Assembly (NCBI GenBank): GCA_017940255.1
Contig: JAGAZB010000014.1
Location: forward strand, 62,001 to 126,000
Source: Treponema sp.
GTDB taxonomy: Bacteria; Spirochaetota; Spirochaetia; Treponematales; Treponemataceae
Reading direction: 5' to 3'
DNA: 64,000 bases
Shown here: positions 1 to 9,168 of the stretch, in pieces
How positions within the stretch are numbered: the stretch's first letter is position 1
Layout of the letters: each line of letters starts with the position of its first letter
Translations under genes and position numbers: made by a program
Notes under the pieces: model-generated
What the model saw: the letters and a program-made list of their open reading frames with translations, nothing else
The model's database searches: none
Told to the model about the DNA's origin: nothing

Positions 1-203
1 TTGAACTCTGAACTAAGAATCTTTGCGGTACTTTCACTGTATTTTCCAGCTGTGGTTCCCAGATATTCTGTAGAAAGAGCTGATAATGAAGACTGAACCT
101 TCTTTGTGATTAATCCAGCGCAAAGTGTAAGAAGAAGAAAAAGTATTACACCTATCGAAATAGAAAGTTGTCTGCTTATACTTTTGTTTAAGAAATTTGC
201 CAT
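1..203 (-). CDS. methyl-accepting chemotaxis protein, N-terminus only (cut by left edge)
   Basis: Only the first 67 codons are present; the rest lies left of position 1. The protein starts MANFLNKSISRQL, followed by a hydrophobic stretch (ISIGVILFLLLTLCAGLI, about residues 14-31) that fits a first membrane helix, and then a polar Ser/Thr-rich segment opening the periplasmic sensor. This resembles the start of the complete chemoreceptor at 2278-4359. An AAGGAG ribosome site lies 5 nt before the ATG. The chemoreceptor assignment is inference from the membrane anchor and the resemblance; another sensor protein is possible. Confidence 0.6.
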   Translation of the reverse strand, partial: MANFLNKSISRQLSISIGVILFLLLTLCAGLITKKVQSSLSALSTEYLGTTAGKYSESTAKILSSEF

Positions 204-223
204 GAGTACTCCTTGGTATTATA

Positions 224-252
224 AGGATAGGGGCAATCTGTACATTTGTCAA
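224..252 (-). promoter_or_regulatory. sigma70-like promoter of the left-edge chemoreceptor gene
   Basis: On the minus strand TTGACA (247-252) is 17 bp from TATCCT (224-229), ahead of an AAGGAG ribosome site and the ATG at 203. Confidence 0.5.
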
Positions 253-262
253 AGAAAAAAAA

Positions 263-1066
263 CTAGAATAAAGTTTTTAATTCGGCAAGATTTCTTAAAA
301 TAAGATGAAAAAGTTCAAAACTCTGTGGGGTAAGGGACTGAATATTATCTTCTGAAGTATGAAAACGCTGCCAGGTTTCTGGCTGGCCGCCCATTAAAAC
401 TGTATTTACTTCTATAGAAGGGAGCATCGTTATGGCAACTGCGGGAATTGCATTAGCAATAAAACTTGCGTTGTCGGAATAATTGCAGGGGAGGCAAAAC
501 CAGCGGCCCTTGCCTGAATTTTTTAAGAGTTCACAAGCCCTCTGTTCAAGAGCATTAAAGGCCTTTATAAAAGCAGGAGGTGCCTTTCTGGGGAGCTTTG
601 TTTGCGAAAGAATTGGAACATCCCCGCGGCCCATGCAGTCAAATACGAAAATATCATCATTTGTAATTCCCAGGCGCTTAAAAACCTGAGCAAGTGGAAA
701 GGCTCCCTGTTCTGCAACTCCCCCCTGCCCAAGTTCTTCTCCATCGGTAAAAATAAGGCGGATATTGTGAAAAGCCCCGTTCGAATAAAGCTTTACCAGA
801 GAAGCGGCCCACTGCATTAAACAGAAAACTGCGGCTGAATTATCATTTGCCCCAATACCAATTCTGTCGTAATGTGCAATTACGGTTTTTATTCTGAACA
901 TGGAATTATATTGTGACTGAGGGAATTTTACGTAGATGTGATTTTTTCCTTCCATTTGCAGGATTGGGGCGTCCAATCCTGCTTTGTTCAGGAAGTTCTG
1001 AATAAACGATGCTCTATCACAATCTGGAGAGATAAAATCGGAAAATTCAGAAGGAATTGTGTACAT
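263..1066 (-). CDS. M28 family zinc aminopeptidase-like protein
   Basis: This is a 267-residue protein with the metal-site pattern of M28 peptidases: HYDRIGIGANDNSAAV (first His and bridging Asp, about residues 65-80), DGEELG (general base Glu and metal Glu), FDCMGRGD, and a C-terminal FHTSEDN that supplies the last His. There is no signal peptide, so it is predicted to be cytoplasmic. The family removes N-terminal residues from peptides; the substrate here is unknown. The start codon abuts the stop of the upstream envelope-protein gene, so the two are probably co-transcribed. The bacterial M28 family includes glutaminyl cyclase-like members, so the exact reaction is open. Confidence 0.75.
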   Translation of the reverse strand: MYTIPSEFSDFISPDCDRASFIQNFLNKAGLDAPILQMEGKNHIYVKFPQSQYNSMFRIKTVIAHYDRIGIGANDNSAAVFCLMQWAASLVKLYSNGAFHNIRLIFTDGEELGQGGVAEQGAFPLAQVFKRLGITNDDIFVFDCMGRGDVPILSQTKLPRKAPPAFIKAFNALEQRACELLKNSGKGRWFCLPCNYSDNASFIANAIPAVAITMLPSIEVNTVLMGGQPETWQRFHTSEDNIQSLTPQSFELFHLILRNLAELKTLF

Positions 1067-2236
1067 TTAGTTCCATGCGATACGGAAACTGATTGTTCCT
1101 GTTAATACATTAGAAACGAAGGTATAACCAATTCCTGTTGTAATATCAAATGCGAACAAGTCAAATCCTAAGCCGGCATAAAACTGAGGATAGAAGCCAA
1201 AGCTGCTGATTGTACTTCCAAATGATTTTGGAAGAAGTGCAGTAATTGCATCAGCCGAAGCAGCCTGAGCTTCAGAAGCTTCTGAATTCTCTGTGCCAAG
1301 CATTGCTGCCCAGTTTGGAGTTAAGCTCCAGTCTAAGTTACCCCAGCTGAACATAAATCTTGTTCCAACGTAAGGTACCAGGAAGGCAAGTTTTGCCGAA
1401 GCCTGAGCGCCAGCAGAAAATGTAAATGCACCAAAATTAATATTTGCGTCAGAAACCATTCCGTCGTTTGTGTCTGCATAAGTAAAACTTGTGTTTGTGT
1501 AATACAAGCCGCCGTTTACAGCTACCTTTGTTTTAAGCGGTAAATCTTTAAGAAGGGCATATCTTACATCAAGACCCATTGTGAAATAGTCCATGCCAAA
1601 TCCGCCAAGCATATCGTTAATTTCGTTGTAGCGGCTTGAGTCGAACTTCATGATGCTGAAACCAACATCAAAAGGAAGAATAACACCACCAATACGAACA
1701 TCTGCATTGATTGTTGGAAGTGGAAGGAAATCTATAGGAAGATCTGAAAACTGGTCGAATTCAAGAGCATCAGCTGCAGATACAAGTGATTTTAAACTTA
1801 CAGTTGAAACTCCAATGTTTAATCCAAAACCAAAATTAAATCCTGGGAAAATAGAACCAATCCAGGCCTGAGCCCACTGATTCTGCATAGCCTGGGCACT
1901 TGGTAAAGAGCCAAGCAAATCTTTTGAAAAACCTTCAAGACCAGAAATAAGAGTGTCATATTTTTCTGTAAATTCAGTTAATCCGCTTTCTTCGCTGTTC
2001 AGCGCTTCTTCTAACTGAGTTTTTGCTTCTTCCAAATCAGAAGACGTAACACCTTCTTCTGTAATGGTACTTTGAATTTCATCATAGTAATCGTCCATCA
2101 TGTCATCAAAGGCATCTGGAATTTCAATTGAAACAGGAACTCCGTCTGAACCAGTAAAAGTGTATGTCCCTGCGAACATTGATGTAATACAAACTGTTGA
2201 AATCAAAAATGATGTAAAAATTTTAGATTTTTTCAT
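1067..2236 (-). CDS. predicted outer-membrane beta-barrel protein, unknown function
   Basis: This 389-residue protein has a signal peptide (MKKSKIFTSFLISTVCITSMFA). A short acidic, coiled region rich in Glu/Asp follows (about residues 40-110). The rest is a long run of alternating hydrophobic and polar residues with many Gly, Tyr and Phe, ending FRIAWN, as in outer-membrane barrels. No enzymatic motif is visible. A strong AAGGAGGTATGT ribosome site precedes the ATG. It lies between a chemoreceptor gene (41-nt gap) and the M28 peptidase gene (no gap), probably in one transcript. The barrel call rests on composition and the terminal aromatic only; treponemal genomes hold many such orphan envelope proteins. 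Confidence 0.6.
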   Translation of the reverse strand: MKKSKIFTSFLISTVCITSMFAGTYTFTGSDGVPVSIEIPDAFDDMMDDYYDEIQSTITEEGVTSSDLEEAKTQLEEALNSEESGLTEFTEKYDTLISGLEGFSKDLLGSLPSAQAMQNQWAQAWIGSIFPGFNFGFGLNIGVSTVSLKSLVSAADALEFDQFSDLPIDFLPLPTINADVRIGGVILPFDVGFSIMKFDSSRYNEINDMLGGFGMDYFTMGLDVRYALLKDLPLKTKVAVNGGLYYTNTSFTYADTNDGMVSDANINFGAFTFSAGAQASAKLAFLVPYVGTRFMFSWGNLDWSLTPNWAAMLGTENSEASEAQAASADAITALLPKSFGSTISSFGFYPQFYAGLGFDLFAFDITTGIGYTFVSNVLTGTISFRIAWN

Positions 2237-2277
2237 ACATACCTCCTTTTGTATGCTAGATACTACTATATAATTGA

Positions 2278-4359
2278 TTAAACTACAATCTTTGCTAGTG
2301 CTTCTTTTAATTCGCCCACAGACTGCTGAGCCTGGTTTGAAATCTGTATCATATTCTGTGAAGTAGAAGTAAGATTGCTTGATGCTGAACTGCAGGCTTT
2401 GAGTCCTTCATCAACTTCCTGCTGCATGTCTGCAAGGGCACGGCAGTTTTCTGCAACCTGACTTGTTCCTGATGAAATAACACCAGCACTTTCTTTTACA
2501 TTTCCACTGCTGTTTTTAATATCAGAGAGGGAAGACATAATCTGTTCGGCTTTGTTTCCCTGGTCAGAAACGGTGTTGGAAAGAGAGCGCATTGTGTTTT
2601 CAAAATTCTGAATTTCATTGATTGTTCCTTCAAATGATTTTTCAACATCAAGTGAAGAAGCCGAAATTTCATCAATTTTACTCTGAATAGACTTTAATGA
2701 TTCACTGGAATCTCTTGCCTGTTTGCTTGTTGTTTCTGCAAGTTTTCGAATTTCATCTGCAACAACAGCAAAACCTCGTCCGCTTTCTCCGGCGTGTGCG
2801 GCTTCAATAGCGGCATTCATAGCAAGAAGGTTTGTCTGACTCGCAACCGAAGAAATTACTTTGTTCATTTCCAAAAGTGCGCCAGATTCAGCCTGAACTT
2901 CCTGTATTTTTTCAACAGATTTTTTAAGGGCTTCTGTGTTTTCTTCAGAGGCCTGTACGATTGTGCCAACCTTTGAAGACATGCTTTCTGTATTCTTTGT
3001 AATATCAAGAAAGTTTTTCATCATCTCTTCAATCTTTTCTGAAGAAGACATGATAAGATGATTCTGATTTTCAATTTCTGAGTTTAATACATTTACCTTC
3101 TGGGCAACCTGTCCAACTGCCTGATTAACAGAATTGATTGCTGTACTCTGTTTTGAAATACTTGAATTCATTCCGTTGATGGCATTTTCTGTTGTAGAAA
3201 CCGAAGTATTAATTTCCTGTGAGTTTTGAGAAAGATGATTCGAAACATCTTCTATAGAAGAAGACGACTGGCGGATAGTTCCAACGAGGCTGGTAATTCC
3301 AGAAGAAAGTGTATTAAATCCCCTTGAAAGCTGAGAAGCTTCCCGGGTTATGTAATCCTGGAATTTTTGTGTAAAATCACCCTCTGCAATTATATCGCAG
3401 CCCTTTACAATATCCTGGAAGTGACTTGTAACTTTCTTTGTAAGAATAACGTCCATCATAATGAGGGCAAAAACAATTATAATAAGGATGAGGAATACAA
3501 CCATAATCAAGTGCATGTATTCGCTCGAAAAATCTTCTGCCGGACCTTCTGCTACAATAAACCAGTCTGTGTTTCCAACTTTGTGTACTCCATAGAATTT
3601 TTTATTTTCGATAAATGATTTTGCTTTTCCGTCCAGATAAGAAGACTTTGTATATGAATTAAAACTTGTTGTGTCAAAATAGTTTTTATTCATTATTGAA
3701 TTGAAATTATCATTAGTAATATAAAGTCCGTCTGAGGTAATAATGTTTACAGTGCTGTTTGAAGAAAGGTTAATTGATTTTACGGCTTCAGAAAGGGCAT
3801 CCAGAACAATATCTGCCGCAGAAACACCAATCAGTTTGCCGTTATTGTCGAGTACGCGGTAACTGAGTGTTACAATTATTTTTCCTGTGTTTGCATCTGT
3901 AAATGGCTGGGTGTAATTTATTTTATTTTGATTTTTTACTGCATTTTGATGCCATAGGCGGGATTGCATATCAAAGTTGTCGGGTGCTTCCCATCCTGTG
4001 TGAGAAATAAGTGTTCCTCCATCCCAAATTTGTTCGTAAGTTGCATAGTAAAGCAGTGTTTCATCCATCATGTTTTTTCCCATAGATTTGATGACACTTT
4101 TCATCTGTTCTCGGTTTTCAAGAGAGGGAATTACGTTTGAAAGATCTATGACAAGGTCTTCATATTCTTTTAATATTCCGGATACATCTTCATCCAGAGC
4201 TTCCATTGCTTTAGAAACTGTTGTGATGGTAGATTTTTTTACAATGTTTTGAATGACAAGGGAAAAAGAAAGCCCAAGGAAGAGGGTAATAACTATTACG
4301 GAACCTATCATTCCTATAAGAATTTCTGTCATAAGTGACATGTGTTTTTTGTCTTTCAT
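2278..4359 (-). CDS. methyl-accepting chemotaxis protein (chemoreceptor)
   Basis: This 693-residue receptor has the standard layout. A membrane helix lies at about residues 11-35 and a periplasmic dCache-like ligand domain at about 40-275 ([28 protein letters not shown]). A second membrane helix (about 280-302) is followed by a HAMP domain and a long coiled-coil signalling domain. The conserved hairpin tip reads [20 protein letters not shown], the CheA/CheW-binding region. It would sense a small periplasmic ligand and control CheA, encoded at 37.5 kb. An AGGAG ribosome site precedes the ATG. There is no CheB/CheR-type NWETF tether at the C-terminus. The ligand cannot be told from the sequence. 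Confidence 0.93.
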   Translation of the reverse strand: MKDKKHMSLMTEILIGMIGSVIVITLFLGLSFSLVIQNIVKKSTITTVSKAMEALDEDVSGILKEYEDLVIDLSNVIPSLENREQMKSVIKSMGKNMMDETLLYYATYEQIWDGGTLISHTGWEAPDNFDMQSRLWHQNAVKNQNKINYTQPFTDANTGKIIVTLSYRVLDNNGKLIGVSAADIVLDALSEAVKSINLSSNSTVNIITSDGLYITNDNFNSIMNKNYFDTTSFNSYTKSSYLDGKAKSFIENKKFYGVHKVGNTDWFIVAEGPAEDFSSEYMHLIMVVFLILIIIVFALIMMDVILTKKVTSHFQDIVKGCDIIAEGDFTQKFQDYITREASQLSRGFNTLSSGITSLVGTIRQSSSSIEDVSNHLSQNSQEINTSVSTTENAINGMNSSISKQSTAINSVNQAVGQVAQKVNVLNSEIENQNHLIMSSSEKIEEMMKNFLDITKNTESMSSKVGTIVQASEENTEALKKSVEKIQEVQAESGALLEMNKVISSVASQTNLLAMNAAIEAAHAGESGRGFAVVADEIRKLAETTSKQARDSSESLKSIQSKIDEISASSLDVEKSFEGTINEIQNFENTMRSLSNTVSDQGNKAEQIMSSLSDIKNSSGNVKESAGVISSGTSQVAENCRALADMQQEVDEGLKACSSASSNLTSTSQNMIQISNQAQQSVGELKEALAKIVV

Positions 4360-4423
4360 GTGTTTCTCCTGTTGAACTATAATAGGTAAATTATAAATGT
4401 GAAGTCTTGAAAAATCAATTTAA

Positions 4424-4466
4424 TAAAAAAGCGGAGGCTGTATTTTGTATAACCTCCGCTTTTTTG
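4424..4466 (-). terminator. intrinsic terminator after glyA
   Basis: A hairpin with arms AAGCGGAGG and CCTCCGCTT is flanked by A and T runs, so it can work in both directions. Its main job would be to stop glyA before the chemoreceptor gene. Confidence 0.8.
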
Positions 4467-4484
4467 TTTGATTTAAGCCACTAT

Positions 4485-5987
4485 TTATGCTTTTACGAAT
4501 TCTTTCTTTAAGAAATCAAGGTCAAGTTCAGGATAAAGAACATGGGCACCAAGGAGCTTGTTTACACGAGCGCGGGCAGCTGTTACTGTATCATCAGAAA
4601 TCTCAATCTTGCCCTTAGCAGGCTTTCCTTCTTTTGTTACGCCAGGTTTAGTGTTCTTAAGAACGAAGTCGATGATGTCTGCAACTTCCTTCATGTCTGC
4701 TTCATTCATACCAAGTGTTGTAAGACCTGGAGTTCCGATACGGATACCAGAAGTCCACCATGCACCGTTCTTGTCGTATGGAAGAGCGTTTGCATTAGCA
4801 GTTACACCGCACTTGAAGAGGGCAGCTTCTGCCTGCTTTCCTGTAAGACCGTAAACAGTTACATCACAAAGCATAAGGTGGTTGTCTGTTCCGCCAGTCT
4901 GGAGAGGAATGTTGTGTGATTTACAACCTTCTGCCAAAGCCTGAGCATTCTTTACAACCTGCTGTGCCCAAGCCTGATATTCAGGAGTACGTGCTTCTTT
5001 GAAAGCAATTGCCTTTGCAGCCATGATGTGTCCGAGTGGACCACCGAGTACCATAGGGCAACCCTTGTTTACATAGTCTGCAAATTCCTTTTTACAAAGA
5101 ATCATAGCACCGCGAGGACCACGCAAAGTTTTATGTGTTGTAGTTGTAACAATATCTGCCCATTTTACTGGATCGTAGTCGCCTGTGAAAACTTTACCTG
5201 CAACAAGACCTGCAAAGTGAGCCATATCTACCATGAGAACTGCTCCACACTTGTCTGCAATTTCGCGGAAGCGCTTAAAGTTGATTTTGCGAGGATAAGC
5301 AGAGAAACCTGTCAAAAGAATGAGAGGTTTTACTTCCATCGCCTGCTTTTCGATTGCGTCATAATCGAGCAATCCTGTTTCCTTATCAACACCGTATGGG
5401 TGGCTTTCGAACATGCGGGCAGAAACGTTCATTTTATAACCGTGTGTAAGGTGGCCACCACAAGAGTAGTCAAGACCCATCAATTTCTGATTTCCGAACT
5501 TCTTGCGCAGAGCGTCGAACTGAGCGTCTGTAAGGTCGTTCAAAGATTTTACACCAAGTTCTTCAAGAGTTGGAGTTTCAACTTTTGCACTCAAAATTGC
5601 CCAGTAAGCAACGAGGTTTGTATCAGCACCAGAATGAGGCTGAACATAGGCATAGTCAGCACCAAAAAGAGCTTCTGCTTCGTGAGCTGCAACATTTTCA
5701 ACAGCATCAATATTTACACAGCCGCCGTAGTAGCGGTGCTCAGGATATCCTTCTGCATATTTATCAGTAAGAAGGTTTCCCATAGCAGCCTGAACGTTAA
5801 GTGAACAGTAGTTTTCACTTGCAACAAGCTTAAGGTGGCTTCTCTGATTTTCCAGTTCGTTTACGATTGAAGCGGCAATATCCGGTCCAACTGCAGCAAC
5901 CTGCTGAAGATTTGCAACATAGGCGCACATAGCGGCGTTTGGTTTACCGTTTGTAGCGGCAAGGTAATTTTCCAATGGTGTTGGCAT
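4485..5987 (-). CDS. glyA: serine hydroxymethyltransferase
   Basis: This PLP enzyme converts serine and tetrahydrofolate to glycine and methylene-tetrahydrofolate in the cytoplasm. Visible family motifs are ENYCS near residue 58, YAEGYPEHRYYGG, the cofactor-binding DMAHFAGLVAG, and TTTTHKTLRGPRGAM, whose Lys forms the Schiff base. At 500 residues it is longer than the usual 410-430. The extra length includes an insertion after NLVAYWAILS (about residues 130-165) and a C-terminal extension. Long forms are typical of treponemal SHMT, so this is a lineage trait rather than damage. An AGAGGAAAT ribosome site precedes the ATG, and a TATAAT box lies about 45 nt upstream. It appears monocistronic. 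Confidence 0.96.
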   Translation of the reverse strand: MPTPLENYLAATNGKPNAAMCAYVANLQQVAAVGPDIAASIVNELENQRSHLKLVASENYCSLNVQAAMGNLLTDKYAEGYPEHRYYGGCVNIDAVENVAAHEAEALFGADYAYVQPHSGADTNLVAYWAILSAKVETPTLEELGVKSLNDLTDAQFDALRKKFGNQKLMGLDYSCGGHLTHGYKMNVSARMFESHPYGVDKETGLLDYDAIEKQAMEVKPLILLTGFSAYPRKINFKRFREIADKCGAVLMVDMAHFAGLVAGKVFTGDYDPVKWADIVTTTTHKTLRGPRGAMILCKKEFADYVNKGCPMVLGGPLGHIMAAKAIAFKEARTPEYQAWAQQVVKNAQALAEGCKSHNIPLQTGGTDNHLMLCDVTVYGLTGKQAEAALFKCGVTANANALPYDKNGAWWTSGIRIGTPGLTTLGMNEADMKEVADIIDFVLKNTKPGVTKEGKPAKGKIEISDDTVTAARARVNKLLGAHVLYPELDLDFLKKEFVKA

Positions 5988-6061
5988 AGCATTTCCTCTA
6001 TAGAATTTAATTATATTAAAGTATTTTAGCGGATTTTAAGACTTTTGGGAATATGCATGCT

Positions 6062-7549
6062 TTATACCTTGAATCTTAGCACGTTCCATGAAGCGGGCTT
6101 TAATGGCACAATATAAACGTTATTATCAGAGCTAATGAGTTCCGCCTTGCAAGGCTTTACCGCATCCTGATTTTCCAGAGTGTTTACAGCACTCAAATCT
6201 TTGCCACTTAATTCTGTTCTATAAAACATTGAAGTATTATTAAAGGAAGAAAGATTGATTTCTGCTTCGCAGACTTCTGTTTTACTTGTGTTCAAGGCAA
6301 AAACTGTAAGTTCCTTGTTTTCTTCATCATAAACTGCTGAATAAATACTTCCCGCTACCTCTCCAAACTTTTCTGTAATTTTTGTATCGCTTTTAATTAC
6401 AGGAGTGAGTACGGTTCCCCGGCCAAAAAGAGACATATCCTTAAAAGGCCAGTAAATTGCCTGGCGGTAAGCGCCCTTGCCAGGTTCTGTGAAAATCGGG
6501 GCAATGACATTTACAAGCTGAGCAAGACAGGCAACTTTTACCCGGTCTGCATGGTTCAAAAGTGTGATTGCAAGTCCTCCAAAAACCAGGGCGTCCAGAA
6601 GCGAGTAGTGGTCTTCCAGAATGCGGGGTGCTGTCATCCAGGGATGAGGTTCCTTTTTCTGCTGATACCAGACGTTCCATTCATCAAAAGAAAGGTACAT
6701 GGTCTTTCTGCTGCGTTTTACAGCCTTTACATAATCGCAGGTTGCGCAGGCAGTTTTGATAAAGTTATCCATATCATAAAAAGATGCAAGGAAGTCATCA
6801 TCGTTGCCGTAATTTTCGTAGTAACGGTGAATTGAAACATAGTCTGCTATATCATAGGTGTGCTCTAAAACAATGCGGTCCCATTCAGGATAGGTTGCCA
6901 TTTTTGTGGTAGAGCTTCCGCAAACAACAAGCTTTATAGATTCGTCTGTCATCTTCATGATTTTTGCAGCTTCCAGGGCCTTTTTGCCGTAATCATCGGC
7001 ACTAAGGTGACCTATCTGCCAGGGGCCGTCCATTTCGTTTCCGATGCACCAGGTTTTTATGTTCAAAGGCTCTTTGTGGCCGTTGGCGCGGCGTAAATCG
7101 CTCCAGTAGGTGCCGCCTTCAAAGTTGCAGTATTCTATTATATCGCCGGCTTCCTGTGGACTTCCGGTTCCCATGTTTACTGCTCCCATAATTTCTGTGC
7201 CCGATTTTTGTGTCCAGTCATAAAATTCATCTATACCAATCTGGTTTGGTTCAATTGAATGCCAGGCTCTGTCTAGCCTTACAGGTCTTTTGTCTTTTGG
7301 TCCAATTCCGTCTTTCCAGTTGTAGCCGGAAAGAAAGTTTCCGCCGGGGTAGCGTACCAGAGAAACCTTAAGGTCTTTTACCATTTCTATTACGTCCTTG
7401 CGGAAGCCCTGTTCATCTGCAAGAGGATGACCGGGTTCGTAAATCCCTGTGTAAACGGCTCGTCCCAGGTGCTCTACAAAAGAGCTGAAGAGATTATCAT
7501 CAACTTTTCCAAGTTCAAATTCTTTTACGACAGTAACCTTAGCTTTCAT
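6062..7549 (-). CDS. abfA: cytoplasmic alpha-L-arabinofuranosidase, GH51 (copy 1)
   Basis: This 495-residue enzyme has no signal peptide, so it acts on imported arabino-oligosaccharides. GH51 landmarks: FVEHLGRAVYTG near the N-terminus, RYPGGNF at 66-72, the acid/base Glu172 in IGNEMDG, and the nucleophile Glu290 in SFDEWNVW. The C-terminal beta domain (about 370-495) is complete. It lies 12 nt after the second GH51 gene and is transcribed with it from the promoter at about 9.1 kb. The two paralogues are only moderately similar, which suggests different linkage preferences (for example alpha-1,5 backbone ends versus alpha-1,3/1,2 side chains). That split is inference. Confidence 0.93.
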   Translation of the reverse strand: MKAKVTVVKEFELGKVDDNLFSSFVEHLGRAVYTGIYEPGHPLADEQGFRKDVIEMVKDLKVSLVRYPGGNFLSGYNWKDGIGPKDKRPVRLDRAWHSIEPNQIGIDEFYDWTQKSGTEIMGAVNMGTGSPQEAGDIIEYCNFEGGTYWSDLRRANGHKEPLNIKTWCIGNEMDGPWQIGHLSADDYGKKALEAAKIMKMTDESIKLVVCGSSTTKMATYPEWDRIVLEHTYDIADYVSIHRYYENYGNDDDFLASFYDMDNFIKTACATCDYVKAVKRSRKTMYLSFDEWNVWYQQKKEPHPWMTAPRILEDHYSLLDALVFGGLAITLLNHADRVKVACLAQLVNVIAPIFTEPGKGAYRQAIYWPFKDMSLFGRGTVLTPVIKSDTKITEKFGEVAGSIYSAVYDEENKELTVFALNTSKTEVCEAEINLSSFNNTSMFYRTELSGKDLSAVNTLENQDAVKPCKAELISSDNNVYIVPLKPASWNVLRFKV

Positions 7550-7561
7550 TTTTGCCCCTTT

Positions 7562-9076
7562 TTATTCCCAGATTGTCACTGCAGCAACCGAGCGAGCTGG
7601 CAGTGTGATGGAAACTGTATCCTTATCTGTGATTGTAACCTTAAGTGCCTTTTCTGTAACCTGATCCGGCTTTTCAAAGGTGTTGCAGGTATTCATTTCT
7701 TCCCCAGAAAGAAGTTTTCCCTCAGCCTTGGAAATACTACCCTTAAGATTTGCAAGCGAGATATCAAGAGTTTTTGTATCATTTAAATCTGAATTACATA
7801 CAGTTACAAGATAGCGGTTTTTGCCTGTTTTTTCATCCTTCTTTTCTGAAGCAGACACATTAAGGCTAGGAATTTTGATTTTTTCATCTTCTGATTCAAA
7901 ACCAGCGGCAGAACAAGCTGCTGTAGAACCAAGCAGAGTGGCTCCCATGTGGTCTTTGTACATGTGGAAGATATACCAGGTTGGTGTAAGAACCATTTTG
8001 TCGCCTTCTGTAAGCACTGGCGACTGAAGTACGTTTACTGCCTGGGCGATGTTTGCAATTCTTACGCGGTCTGAGTGGTTATTGAAGATGTTCAGGTGGA
8101 TTCCTGCAACCAGGGCGTCGCGCACAGAGTTCTGCTGGTAGAGGAATCCTGGATTTGTTCCTGGTTCTACCTGGTGCCAGCAGCCCCATTCATCTACAAC
8201 AAGGCTTATTCTTTTTGCCGGGTCGTATTTATCCATGATTTCGCCGTGACGGCGAACAAGTTCGTCCATGCGGAAAGCGTTTTTAAGGGTGCGGTACCAG
8301 CCTTTTTCGTCAAAGTCTGTGGCCGAACGCTTGTCTTCCCAGCGGTATTCATAGGTGTAGTAGTGGAGGGAAAGTCCGTCCATAAGCCAGTGGGCGTTTT
8401 TCATTACTGTGTCGGTCCAGTTGTAGTCGTCAATGTTTGGACCGCCGGCAATTTTCTGAATCTTGTCTGGTCCATACTGGCGTACATAAGTCTGGAAGCG
8501 GCGGTAAAGGTCTGCATAATATTCCGGGCGCATATTGCCGCCACAGCCCCAATTTTCGTTTCCGACTCCAAATAAAGGAAGCTTCCATGCTTCTTTGTGA
8601 CCGTTTTCTGCGCGCAGGCGGCTCATAGGAGATTCTCCGCTGAAGGTCATGTATTCAACCCATTCATCCATTTCCTGAACAGAGCCGCTGCCTACGTTTC
8701 CGCAGATATAAGGCTTACAGCCAAGTTCATCGCAGAGTCCCATAAATTCATGGGTTCCAAAACTGTTGTCTTCTACAACTCCGCCCCAGTGAGTGTTAAT
8801 CATTCTTTTGCGATTTTCTTTAGGGCCAATTCCGTCCTTCCAGTGGTATTCATCGGCAAAACAGCCACCCGGCCAGCGAAGATTTGGAATGTTAATATCT
8901 TTAAAGGCCTGAAGTACGTCTTTTCTGTAGCCGTTAATGTTTGGAATAGGAGAGTCTTTGCCAACCCAAAAACCGCCGTAAATACAGCGTCCCAGGTGTT
9001 CTGAAAAATGCCCGTAGATATCCGGGCTTATAGTTGATTTTTTGTCCTGTACATCAACAATGATAGAATGTCTCAT
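7562..9076 (-). CDS. abfA: cytoplasmic alpha-L-arabinofuranosidase, GH51 (copy 2)
   Basis: This 504-residue GH51 enzyme has no signal peptide. Key motifs are [20 protein letters not shown] at 67-73, the acid/base Glu174 in [11 protein letters not shown], and the nucleophile Glu296 in VVDEWGCW. It is the typical length for bacterial intracellular arabinofuranosidases. It is the first gene of a two-gene transcript with copy 1. A GAGG ribosome site lies 7 nt before the ATG, and a well-formed promoter and a TTGATA/TATCAA palindrome lie upstream. It would remove terminal arabinofuranose from imported fragments. The last part of the protein has Lys/Asp-rich surface loops (about residues 400-470), but the domain is complete. 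Confidence 0.94.
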   Translation of the reverse strand: MRHSIIVDVQDKKSTISPDIYGHFSEHLGRCIYGGFWVGKDSPIPNINGYRKDVLQAFKDINIPNLRWPGGCFADEYHWKDGIGPKENRKRMINTHWGGVVEDNSFGTHEFMGLCDELGCKPYICGNVGSGSVQEMDEWVEYMTFSGESPMSRLRAENGHKEAWKLPLFGVGNENWGCGGNMRPEYYADLYRRFQTYVRQYGPDKIQKIAGGPNIDDYNWTDTVMKNAHWLMDGLSLHYYTYEYRWEDKRSATDFDEKGWYRTLKNAFRMDELVRRHGEIMDKYDPAKRISLVVDEWGCWHQVEPGTNPGFLYQQNSVRDALVAGIHLNIFNNHSDRVRIANIAQAVNVLQSPVLTEGDKMVLTPTWYIFHMYKDHMGATLLGSTAACSAAGFESEDEKIKIPSLNVSASEKKDEKTGKNRYLVTVCNSDLNDTKTLDISLANLKGSISKAEGKLLSGEEMNTCNTFEKPDQVTEKALKVTITDKDTVSITLPARSVAAVTIWE

Positions 9077-9104
9077 AAAAACCTCAATTTTATTTTATGA
9101 GAAC

Positions 9105-9133
9105 ATTATACCATCGTCTTTTTTGATTTACAA
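9105..9133 (-). promoter_or_regulatory. promoter of the cytoplasmic GH51 pair
   Basis: On the minus strand TTGTAA (9128-9133) is 17 bp from TATAAT (9105-9110). It gives a 5' leader of about 22 nt with GAGG before the ATG at 9076. The palindrome at 9143-9156 lies 9 bp upstream of the -35 box. Confidence 0.7.
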
Positions 9134-9142
9134 CAAAAATAT

Positions 9143-9156
9143 TTGATATTTATCAA
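9143..9156. promoter_or_regulatory. candidate arabinan-regulon operator (TTGATATTTATCAA)
   Basis: A 14-bp palindrome with arms TTGATA and TATCAA lies directly upstream of the -35 box of the GH51 pair. Related sites occur at the other promoters of the locus. It is the best example of the motif in the window. Assignment to the neighbouring ArsR-type regulator is inference. Confidence 0.55.
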
Positions 9157-9168
9157 TAATTATCGTGG

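Noticed and set aside
5028-5804. 258-codon open frame opposite glyA
   Set aside because: It is fully antisense to a clear SHMT gene, has Cys/Phe-rich random-looking composition, and has no ribosome site or family motif.
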